Made by a program: the position numbers and the translations under genes
DNA from: Cucumis sativus
Taxonomy: Eukaryota; Streptophyta; Magnoliopsida; Cucurbitales; Cucurbitaceae
Direction: 5' to 3'
DNA length: 64,000 bases
Assembly (NCBI RefSeq): GCF_000004075.3
Contig: NC_026660.2
Location: 15,147,837 to 15,211,836, forward strand
Shown here: positions 41,286 through 50,959 of the stretch, one piece after another
Layout: each line of letters opens with the position of its first letter
Numbering within the stretch: the stretch's first letter is position 1
Notes under the pieces: model-generated
Told to the model about the DNA's origin: nothing
Database searches by the model: none
Seen by the model: the letters and a program-made list of their open reading frames with translations, nothing else

Positions 41286-41342
41286 AGAATCTCTCGGAAG
41301 GCCAAAAAGAAAAGAAGAAGAAGAAAAATTCAGTGTAAAGAA

Positions 41343-42790
41343 ATGGGGAGATTATTTCTTGTTGAAAAAGATGATTCAGTAAAAACTCACGTCATCTGCT
41401 CCACTTGCCGAACTTTCGTCGCTTCATATACAAATACGGATATTCGTTTTTCCTACGTAATAATAATCAATAAATTCCTAATCTTTATCTCTTTCTTTTT
41501 CTTTAATTTCTGTCATATTTTTCTTCTAAACCCTAACAATGGCCGCTCTCTTTCTTTTTCCAGCATTCTTTTGGTAATAATTGTACTGGGTTATACTTCA
41601 CTTCCGCGTAAGACCATATTAATTCATTCTTCCTATTTAAACTAATTAATTTCGATGATGCTGATTATTATTATTATTATTTATTGTGGAAATTTGTAGT
41701 GTTAATGTGGTGGAAATTGCGTCTCAAAGAAATGAAGAAGATGGTGGTGGTGTTGAGTTATCTATATGTCTTTGTTCTGTCAAATGTGGAAACCACTTGG
41801 GATATAAAAGAGTATATACATTATATATTCATTTATTTCTTAATTAATTTGGTTTTTTTTCCTAAGCTTGATTATAGTGATCTCTTTTGTTATTTTTCAG
41901 CGTCCATATGGTTATGAAACATCTCCACCTATTCCTTGCATTTTCTCTACGTAAGGATTATTATCTCTTAAGTTTTTTTTTTTTCTTTTTTTGAATTGTA
42001 TAATCTTGAATGTTAAGCATTATCTTTTCTTTATTAGTAATATCAAATATTCCTATACTGTATCTATTTGTTTATACATCAACTTTTTACCAATTTTCTT
42101 TTGTAATCTGTACTGAATTATGTGTCTATATTTGTGTGTGCTTAATAAACGTATCAATTTTTTGTTTTTGAAATTTTAGCTTATTTATTTTCCCACTTTT
42201 TATAATATTTTGTATCATTTTAAACATTTTTTTTTTCAATTTCCGAAATTTAAGTCAGTTTTTTAAAACAAAGATAAGGAGTAAATAAAAAAAATAAAGA
42301 AAATTAGAGTCAAACAATGTGTTTATAAGCTTAGAGTTGCATTTGGATTGAATTAAGTATTTACAAAAAAAAAATTGTTTATAAACACTCAAAAAAAGAC
42401 GATCAAAATGATTACAAAGGCTAAATCTAATTTGTAATATCTATATTATTTGAGGGCTTTGATTCTGAAAAGATAATATATGTGTGTGTGTGTGTATATG
42501 ATTTGGCAGCAAGGTGTCGATTGAATTTTGACTTGAGAATGAATGATGGATATTTCTACAAATACAAGATTGGTGGAAACTCAACGTCAGGTTCTTTAAC
42601 GTCAGATTTCTACAAATGTGTGTGTGTGTGTGTGTGTTTTGTTGAAATATTTATTATTCTTTAATAACAAGTTTTTTTTAACATAAAAATTATTTGTGTA
42701 ACAGGTAAGAATGGATCAAAAGCAATATTGAAGCCAGATTTTGTTGGGGTTTGTTTTTTTTTAATTGACTTTGTTTATAGTTTTAGGTAA
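41343..42790 (+). CDS. Divergent Yippee-like protein (possibly decaying)
   Basis: Model of six exons: 41343-41456, 41564-41607, 41700-41811, 41901-41950, 42514-42590 and 42705-42790. GT-AG junctions keep frame, giving 160 residues. The opening MGRLFLV is the signature start of plant Yippee-like proteins. Cys19 and Cys22 form the first CXXC zinc pair at the usual position, and AVNVVEIA corresponds to the family's VVNV segment. The second pair is distorted: Cys76, Cys78 and Cys82 stand where CVSC is expected, and the FHCRHG block has become YHSFGNN. The protein runs about 30-40 residues beyond the usual end. Yippee proteins are small zinc-binding folds related to the cereblon drug-binding domain, with poorly known plant roles. 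Exons 5 and 6 are the least certain. The gene ends inside the duplicated block that also contains the 3' end of a histone H2A gene. Confidence 0.5.
42482..42496. repeat. (GT)n microsatellite in an intron
   Basis: TGTGTGTG repeat followed by TATATG within the fourth intron of the Yippee-like model. A second (GT)n run lies at 42617-42639 in the next intron. Confidence 0.85.
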
Positions 42791-43212
42791 GTAATATTAG
42801 GTATTGTATGCATTGATCTTTCTATTTCAACATAGCAATAAAATCAGTTTCTTCAATTCTCCTTGTGATTATTGTTTCATTCAAATCTTAATTAATTTTA
42901 TTTTAGATTCTCTACCAATGGCTAAACTCTTTTAAATACATCAAATGAACACAAGATTATCACAAAACCAACTTGTTGAAGATGAAGAACATAATAAGTC
43001 ATCTGATTGATTCCGCGCTTGTAAATATCGAATACAGTATTGCATTCCCCAAATCCCTAATTCTTCTTCCTCTACGCTTACAAAAAAAACCATTGAAGAA
43101 CAAATCCAAAATACCCATCATAGTTAATTACAACATTCGTACTCATCCAACCCTAACTCACTAATTCCATCCTTTAAGCCGCTTTCAATGGAGATTTTCA
43201 TATAACGACTTT
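42734..43212. repeat. Direct duplicate (copy 1) of the Yippee-like / H2A convergent 3' region
   Basis: It shares with 45878-46425, in the same order: CCAGATTTTGTTGG; a GTATGCATTGATC block with TTTCAACATAGCAATAAAAT; AAGTCATCTGATTGATTC; a GCTTGTAAATATCGAATAC block; CCATTGAAGAACAAATCC; and CAACCCTAA. It ends with ATGGAGATTTTC, the reverse of H2A tail codons. Thus it holds the Yippee-like last exon and a truncated H2A C-terminus. It has one unit of the 41-bp repeat where copy 2 has six. Confidence 0.8.
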
Positions 43213-43217
43213 AATAT

Positions 43218-45230
43218 TGAAATTTATGTTCTAAAACTCATAGTTTGTAGTTTAAATTATATTCTATTCAATAAAATGGTTATTAAAGACTTATTAGTAA
43301 AAATAAAAATATTATAATCTTGAATCCAATAAGCTAAGGTTATGAGGATATTTAGTGTGTAGACTTAAACTTTATGTAGAAACATAAATGGATCAAGCTC
43401 AAGTATATAGCTCAAATGGTTTATAGTGTATAATAAGGTTGGACACCTTGTTCTGAAGACACTATGGATGCGGTCCGCTTTGTAGTTAGTATAAACGATG
43501 TGATCCTAAATCGTTTATGTAGAGACATGGAAACGAGGACATGCATCCTATATAAAGAGTTTACATAAGATTGGAACCATGAAATAATCACTTTTAAGTT
43601 ATCACATCGTGACTATATAAAACTGACTATTTTTATTATTGATAATCTAGATAATTTAATCTTAATTATGAGCTAACTATGAACTTCTATTTACACGGAA
43701 TTATCCTTAGATTTGCATAGGTGAGGGCAGCTCAATGACGCTGACCCAATAAGCCTCCCATTTCAAAGGTAGGACCGGATAGATGACTAGGGACATAGGG
43801 TGCAAGACAAAATTCACTTCTACTCGTTTTAGGGTTAGTAGATAGGTTGTCCTTTTAAGGATTGAATCTAAGATTTGAACATGGGGTTCCACTTTCTCAC
43901 TGACCGGAAAGGGGTTCGGTTTATAGGTTGGACCTTAATTCAATTGTTCAATTGTGAATCAGTGGGACTTAAAAAGCAAAATGTAATCTCGAGGATAAAA
44001 CGATATTTTGACCCAGTCGAGTTTACAACAACCTGTGAATACCATGATCGTGGTTATATCAAATGAACACAAATATATCTATAGTGAGGGGAGTGCATCT
44101 ACAAGACTTTAATGGAATGACTCATTAGTTAACAAATGTTGATTAGCTTAGTCTAAAAGAGTTTAGCTAGTTAACCTTTAATCGTTGGAATCCACAATCT
44201 ATAGGTCCATTAGGTTCTCCTATTAGCTCATATGGAATTAACTTAGCACAATATGTTGGAATAATTCGAATTGTTCAAATTAAGTAAAGAGAAAGAAATC
44301 GACAAATATATTTGATATAGCCGTCAGTTATAAGTTTGAGATAGAGATTTATATTTAAATATGATTTAAATATTAAAAATATGAATACGGATTCATATTC
44401 GGAAGCTTGGAATTGATAGAAATGATCAAAGTTGTAAAAAGTTAAAATGTTGACTTTTGATTTTGAAAAGTCAAATTTTGATCGACTTTATATTCAAATG
44501 TGATTTGAATTTCAGAAAATGAATACGGATTCATGCTCAGAAGGTCAAAATTAGTTAAGATGGATAAAATGGTAAAAAGTCAAAATGCTAATTTTTTATA
44601 CTTGAAAGATCAAAGTTTGACTTTGACTTAAATGGTCAAATGACCATATTGCCTATTTTATTGGATAATTTCACTAACACCTAGTAGGATATGTGACTAC
44701 ATGAGATGTAGACACCTAACCCACTAATTTTCACTAATAGTTAATGAAATGCTAAGTGTTGAGATTTGACTAACTAATTACATGCAAAGGTTATAAATAA
44801 TTTCTTTTTTCAAATCGTGAAAAAGTTTTATCATTTTTGTAATTTTGAATTACAAAATATTTTAACATATTTTTCTCTAAAAATTTCAACCCTAAGTATT
44901 TCCCTCCAATTTTCATCTTGTTTCTTCCTACTTCCTTCACTTAACAGGTCCCACAACTCAATTCTAAGTGTGGAGAATAACCGGTAAACTTTAGTGGTGG
45001 TCCCAAGTTCGTGTTTGTGAGGAGATATCAAGGAATCAAGAAGCTACAAAGGTATGACTTCTATCAACTCTGGTTTCATTTAATTGTGGTAATTGTTATG
45101 CATGTTAATCACTAAAATAGTTTAGTGGCAGTTAGAGTAATTTTGATCCGTAATTTCACTATGCATGTATTGTATTTCATCAATTACTTGACTCAACAAT
45201 TTCAGGCGATGCACATTTTCTATTTTTACT
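43218..45230. mobile_element. LTR-like segment (copy C), probable solo or truncated LTR
   Basis: The first 970 bases match copy B in order and closely. The sequence then continues, with TATAAATA at 44792-44799 and a CT-rich leader-like stretch (about 44870-44945), as expected for U3 followed by R/U5. No coding sequence is seen. The edges are uncertain: the start TATTGAAATTTATG corresponds to TGTTGGAATTTTTTG in copy B, and the right edge could lie anywhere in about 45050-45260. Whether this is a solo LTR or part of a larger element I cannot tell. Confidence 0.5.
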
Positions 45231-45336
45231 TCACGCTACTTCATTTTCGTTATTTGGATGTAATATTATGATTGTTTGCATGTAAGAGCAATCAAGGACC
45301 AACAAGGCTACTATGAAACAGACTTACAACCACAGT

Positions 45337-45480
45337 AACAGGTTCAAGTCGTTCCTACAATGACAACTGGAGCTCGCTAAACAACGAGAGCAGTCTGTGG
45401 ACCATGTGGAATTGTTTAGAGAAACACATGCCAACAGGAGTAGCCAATTCATTTTACAAGGCGATCAAAGATGTACAAAT
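45337..45480 (+). pseudogene. Remnant of a plant transposase (Ptta/En/Spm type)
   Basis: One frame reads NRFKSFLQ, a TGA stop at 45361-45363, then QLELAKQREQSVDHVELFRE followed by THANRSSQFILQ. The last part resembles the ELFRETH segment near the end of Ptta/En/Spm plant transposases. Only about 45 codons remain. It has no neighbour domains and sits between the two copies of the H2A/Yippee duplication, so it is a TE relic. Confidence 0.6.
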
Positions 45481-45877
45481 AAGGACTCATCTAGTAACAT
45501 TCTCATTTTGTGTTTTCTACTTTTGTTCTCATTTTTTAAGAAATATAAGTGTTTGTTAATGTTCTCTATTCCGTGTTCTAAAAAAAATAGAATCATTTCT
45601 CATCTTATAAGAAATTATTAGAATAAAAAAAATAGTTTCTTCTGTTTCTATTTCTCAATTGTTTCATTGGTTTCTTTTTTCTTTTTCTCAATTCATTTTA
45701 TTGGTTTTCTCTTACTTCTTTTTCTATTTCATTTTCCTTTTTCTCTCATGATTTCTTCTTTCTTCCTCTTACCCCATCATCTTTTCCAAATAACCATCCT
45801 CTTCCTCTATACAACATCTTCATCTTCACTAGATCTGAGTTTTCTTATTCCTCTTAATATGAATTATGATTTTTACA

Positions 45878-46425
45878 CCAGATTTTGTTGGATTCATCTT
45901 TGTTTATACAATATCAAACATTCAAGAAACAGATGACTGTATGCATTGATCTTTCTATTTCAACATAGCAATAAAATATGTTTCTTCAATGATCATAACA
46001 AGATTCCAAAATTCCTAACAACAATATTGCAAGTCATCTGATTGATTCTTCGCTTGTAAATATCGAATACAGTATTGCATTCCAAAATTCCTAATTCTGC
46101 TTATCGAATACAGTATTGCATTCCAAAATTCCTAATTCTGCTTATCGAATACAGTATTGCATTCCAAAATTCCTAATTCTGCTTATCGAATACAGTATTG
46201 CATTCCAGAATTCCTAATTCTGCTTATCGAATACAGTATTGCATTCCAAAATTCCTAATTCTGCTTATCGAAGACAGTATTGCATTCCAAAATTCCTAAT
46301 TCTGCTTCGTCTACACAAAAAAACCATTGAAGAACAAATCCAAAACACCTTCATAAATTACAACACTCACCCAACCCTAAGTCTGTACTTTCATCAGTTG
46401 AGCTGCATTCCATGGAGATTTTCCG
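45878..46425. repeat. Direct duplicate (copy 2) of the Yippee-like / H2A convergent 3' region
   Basis: Counterpart of 42734-43212. It begins with a relic of the Yippee-like last exon (CCAGATTTTGTTGG) and runs through the minisatellite into the intact end of the histone H2A gene. Confidence 0.8.
46061..46306. repeat. Minisatellite, six 41-bp units
   Basis: Units start at 46061, 46102, 46143, 46184, 46225 and 46266 with an exact period of 41. The units are almost identical: the fourth has one A-to-G change and the sixth reads GAAGAC for GAATAC. Each unit has the short palindrome AATACAGTATT, broken in the sixth. It lies in the 3' region of the H2A gene, ending about 45 bases past its stop codon. 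Confidence 0.95.
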
Positions 46426-46931
46426 GTCTATGAGGTCGTTCGGCTTTTTCGTACCCTTATCCGTCTTCTTTGGCAACAAAACTGGATTGATCTTCGGAAG
46501 AACACCACCGCCAGCAATAGTTACGCCGGCGAGCAACTTTCCAATTTCCTCGTCGTTCCTAATCGCCAATAGAACGTGCCTTGGAATGATCCTGTACTTC
46601 TTGCTGTCTCTAGCGGCATTTCCAGCCAACTCAAGAACCTGTAAATCGAAAAATCTAGGATCAACGAAATGGCGATTCGACAGAGATGGATGAGGAAGAC
46701 GAGGGAAAACGACGATTCGGTTACCTCAGCGGCTAAATACTCCATCACTGCGGCCAAGTAGACGGGGGCGCCGGCACTGACACGCTGAGCGTATCTTCCG
46801 TTCTTCAGATAACGAGCGACACGGCAGACGGGGAACTGTAGTCCGGCTTTGACGGAGCGAGAAATTGCCTTCTTCCTCTCGCCTCCTCTTCTTCCACCTG
46901 CGCCTTTCTTAGCCTTGCTGCCTGTTTCCAT
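46351..46931 (-). CDS. Divergent histone H2A (H2A.W-like N-terminus, unusual tail)
   Basis: Two exons: 46725-46931 and 46351-46638 (GT-AG, in frame), 164 residues. The histone fold is complete from GLQFPV (30-35) to NPVLLPKK (120-127), with [20 protein letters not shown] at the core and IRNDEE (95-100) keeping acidic-patch residues. The start [17 protein letters not shown] resembles plant H2A.W-type proteins, which pack heterochromatin. Three near-invariant positions differ: Cys36 for Gly in the PVGR motif, Gly112 for His, and Lys118 for Asn. The tail (128-164) lacks the SPKK motif of H2A.W and ends GLGECCNL; a related tail is encoded in the duplicated fragment at 43120-43205. It may be an expressed specialised variant or a gene losing function. 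A TATA box and an octamer-like element lie upstream. Confidence 0.88.
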
Positions 46932-47047
46932 TGGATTGTGATTGAGTGTTTTACGGTGAAGAAAATGAAGCTTTTACTCGCCGGAGAGATGTCGGAGATG
47001 ATTGGGTGAGAAATGGGTTTGAGTGGGATCGTCTTTGAGGGTTTGCA

Positions 47048-47148
47048 TTTTATACCGCAGTAGGAACTGGCGAATGTGTTGGGAGAACGTGAGCTGTCGG
47101 ATTGATATTTGATCGACGGTTGTTGATGATTTACTTTAGCGATCCGTG
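47048..47148 (-). promoter_or_regulatory. Core promoter of the H2A gene (TATA box, octamer-like element)
   Basis: Read on the minus strand, TATAAAA lies at 47048-47054, 117 bases before the ATG. CACGGATC at 47141-47148 matches the plant histone octamer CGCGGATC at 7 of 8 positions. The spacing suits S-phase histone promoters. The match is suggestive only. Confidence 0.5.
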
Positions 47149-47230
47149 GCGCTTTCAAATGGACCAATGAGAATTGAGTATAGAGATTTGAATTTTTGGG
47201 CTTTTTCGGCGAAAAATTCAAATTTCCCAC

Positions 47231-48389
47231 TACGTTTTTGAGTTTGGGGAATTTGAGTTCTTTTTCTTCAAATTTTTATTTGCTTTATGGCAAATTTTAT
47301 TGGATTTGCTTTGCTCTACTTCCCTTAATTAATTAAACTTCTTTAGTACATTAAATTAATGGAAATTCATAGTAATAAATTCATTTGAGTCTGGAATAAA
47401 TTAAATTTTTAAATATATGGACAACCGTTAGATTATGTGTTCTTAATTATAAGTTGATATAATTAGTAAGGTGTGACTTCTTAAGTAGATTTTTTCTTTT
47501 CTTTTTTATCTTTTTGTAACGCTTAATATGCTTAAAAAAAAAAGACAAAATCTACCCCGTTTAGAAAATGAAAGGAATGATAACATTACAATTAAAACTA
47601 AAAGCATATTAACTAGAAAATTTGTCGCCTTCTCAGTTTAACTTTGAAGGTGTACAAAATTGTCAAGTTAGACAAAATGTAGCCTTATTGATGACTTGTT
47701 ATGGTAATTAATGCAAAATGTATATATTTTATGTCGGTGTGCCTTCCAGAGTGATGCAAAATGGAGACAATAATGATATTTTATGACTTTGTTAGTAGTT
47801 CCTTAACTTTTTTATTCGCATCGGTTTCACTATTTGATATGTAAATGGAGATTGAAAATCGATAATTTGATCATCGATCTTAAAAGTTAACCTTGATTGG
47901 TGATAAACTTATGTTGCATGGTACTCGATGAATTGACAATAATATATTATTTAAATGACGTCATTAGATAAAAAGTGTTTACCAATTTCTTCAACTTTTT
48001 AGTGTGTGAGTTGAAAGGTTTTATATTCTAAATTGCCTAATTATTTCACTTCCAAATTTGTATCCAAACCTATTGACAGTCATTAAATTATATGGAAGAT
48101 TTGGGCCTCAATTTGAAATGGGTGCATATATGTGTTTTGGTGCTTCAATTATAATAGTTGATCTTATCAACCATTAACACATTTACTGTTTTAAATATTT
48201 TTTTTCTTTTTGCTACAATGTCTATTTGTTGTTACATTGTGGATCACTATTTTCCTTACTAGTTCCTATCTAAAATAACCTAGTTTATATTTAGAACATG
48301 CATTATTATTATTGTTTGAGATTTATGCCACAAACTCTCATAATTAATTAGTTATTTGATATAATAATTGATTATTTTTACCGTGTAAT
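47231..48389. other. Intergenic
   Basis: AT-rich sequence beyond the H2A promoter. No gene or repeat recognised. Confidence 0.55.
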
Positions 48390-49197
48390 CAAGGACGGAT
48401 TTATTAAGAAACTAAGGGCCACGTGCCCCTATTTACATTATCGATTTTTGTATTTTAATATTGATTTTGATGGGTTAGATTACAATATATATTAAATTTA
48501 GTTTCATTTTACCTAAATTTTGCTTTTGTTTTAGTGGTTGCACAACCATTTGATTGTGAGTTCAAATCTTGCATGCTACAGTTATTTTTACGAAATAGTT
48601 TCTATTCCAAATATGAATAATTTTATTTCCCCATATATCAATAATTTTTTGTCTCCAAATATCAATTTTTTTTAAAAAAATTCAATGATTTCCTAAAATG
48701 AAGATACCAAAATTCTTCCTAAACTTAAATTATTTCCTAAAAGAAAGATAATATGATTTTCGTTCCTAAATTTGAATGATCTTCTAAAATGAAGATAATT
48801 TGATTTCTTAAAAGAAAGATAATTTTTTAAAAAGAGAAAAAAAAAACTCATCTAAGATAAAAACCCAAACTTATTTCCTAGCTCTCATTGCTTATCTAAT
48901 AGTTTTTTTATAAAAAAAATGCAACAAAGTTAGTGATTCAAACTTCCACATTCTCAACAATATCTGAGGAAAAAAGGTATTATTCTTTCTTTTTTCTTTT
49001 TATTTTTATGCAAATTTTAAAGTCACATATTTACATTACAAAAAATTATGTAGAAATTGCAAGTTTTTCTTTATTGCACAAACATAGTGAATGTAATTTG
49101 AACATCAATGAGACATAGAGATAATTTTTTAACATTATTTAGTGTGTTTATTATATAGTGTTTGGTGTCCTATGTCAAATTTCTAGATTCGTCACTG
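48390..49197. mobile_element. Non-autonomous hAT-like DNA transposon, about 808 bp
   Basis: The left end reads CAAGGACGGATTTA. The right end, on the minus strand, reads CAGTGACGAATCTA, 10 of 14 bases the same. The flanks CGTGTAAT (48382-48389) and CGTGCAAT (49198-49205) differ by one base and fit the 8-bp target duplication of hAT elements. The GGACGGAT-type end and the CGTGCCCC word just inside it are usual for plant hAT-derived elements. No transposase is present. Confidence 0.55.
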
Positions 49198-49205
49198 CGT
49201 GCAAT

Positions 49206-50959
49206 GATTATAGTGATCCTGTTGAATATGAAATTTTTAGACTAATCAGAAATTGTCACATCATTTACTAAATTAATGATGAAAAGTATAAATCATTAAA
49301 TTTGTGACTAATTAAAATAATTGACACGTGTCCCAAATTAAAACTGAAAACATAAATTAGCTAATTCTGATAATGTCACATGTTTTTATCATAACCATTG
49401 GATCAAGTTAATTATTCTGATTCAATTAAATATTATTTACTTAAGTTAAGTTCAATTGAACCCAAAGGCTAAATTTGACCCAAATCCATGTGGTTGAGCC
49501 CATGAATCTGGTTCATAAACCAACCAGTCTCAAACTTATAAAGCCCACTAGAGAACTCTATAAATATATAAGTTTTTCTCATTTGTAAAAATTGAAAATT
49601 TTTTACTCTAGAAGGTCTAGAGAGAATTCTCCCAAGAGTTAGAAGACTTCCTAACTCCTAAAGTCGACCATCCTCTAAGATTGAAGCTTCTTTGAAGATA
49701 TAATCATTCTTCCAAGACTTCAACTTCAATAACATCACGTGCTCTGTTTCTTCATATTAAGCATACGCATTCAACCAACCAATATTAATACTAGTTCAAC
49801 TCCACGAATTAAATTTATTCAAAAATTTCATGCAAACAGATCCATTATGAAAAAAATCAACGGTTATTTCATGATCATGCTTTAATAATATGTCGTGAAC
49901 ATATAGATGGATTATGTTTAAAGTAATAACTTAAATTGGTCTAAGTATACAATGAATACTTTTATTAAATGAGTTTGTATAAGGCCAATGATATGCAAAT
50001 TACTAGTAATGATTAGCATAAGCATTAATGAATACTTTCAAGTTTCAAGCTAAGTCTCCGAGTTATGGTGAAGAGTTGCAACTAACCTTCCAAGCTTGAA
50101 GATAATCCAAAAGTCACAATGAACTTGAAAATTCATATCCATCCATATATTTAATATTAGATGTATAAAAAAAAGTATTGTATTCAAATTTTGTACCGTT
50201 CATGGATGGACTTGAAAAGCTTTTGTTGAACCTAGACAATTAGATGAAAGGGTGTGTCCTTTTACAATGTCTATTATATATAGTGTCATATTTCTCACAT
50301 TTGAGATAGACTAGAAAGTTGAAAACGTAGAATCTTGGTTTTTAAAGATCGAAAGCTTTTAAGCTTTGTTTCTTGTGTATTTTTGTTATAGAATTCATGA
50401 ATATTTGGAACATCCAAGTAAAGGTTAATCTATCTTGCTTGTGGAATGTTTTGAAGATCAATGGTTAATGAAATTTCAAAGTTTTGTTAGACTCCATGTT
50501 TATTAAAACAACTAAATAATTTGTTATCGAACTTAACTAAATAATTTGTTATCCAACTTAACTAAATAATTTGTTATCCAACTTACCTTGAAGGTTGAGA
50601 CCATATTGGTTTTGGGTTCTTAGGGTTGAGTCATTTGAGTCTCCTATTTCAACATGGTTCTTAGATTCAATATATAAAATTTTCTTAACATTTTAATATC
50701 TTCCCTTTTAAATGAAGAATTTCCATACCTTTTTTCACTCATATGTCACAGCATGTGGTGCTACAATTCAGTCTAACTTGAATTATCAACAGCAACCATC
50801 ATATTAATCTTATAATTGTTGTTAACATACAGAGTCCCCAACTTGCTTCTTGAGTAATTACTATGGCCCATTTTGTATCCTTCTTGTTTCCTTTTCTAAA
50901 GAAAATGTCACATTCTTCACTGTTTAACTGCCCTACATAAATCAAGTTTTTCATCATAT
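49206..50959. other. LTR-like and non-coding sequence upstream of a decayed copia element
   Basis: TATAAATA at 49559-49566, followed by a pyrimidine-rich transcribed-looking stretch, suggests an LTR promoter, possibly the old 5' LTR of the copia relic at 50960-53710. No second copy was found to prove it. A 25-bp tandem repeat lies at 50510-50584. No gene. Confidence 0.35.
50510..50584. repeat. Tandem repeat, three 25-bp units
   Basis: AACTAAATAATTTGTTATC units start at 50510, 50535 and 50560. They differ at one position (CGAACTT in the first, CCAACTT in the others). Confidence 0.9.

Noticed and set aside
46805..47230. 141-codon minus-strand frame over the H2A promoter
   Set aside because: Overlaps the H2A first exon in another frame and its promoter; a shadow.
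48530..48580. tRNA-like A-box/B-box words (AGTGGTTG, GAGTTCAAATC)
   Set aside because: Cannot be folded into a tRNA and lies inside the hAT-like element; at most a SINE-like scrap.
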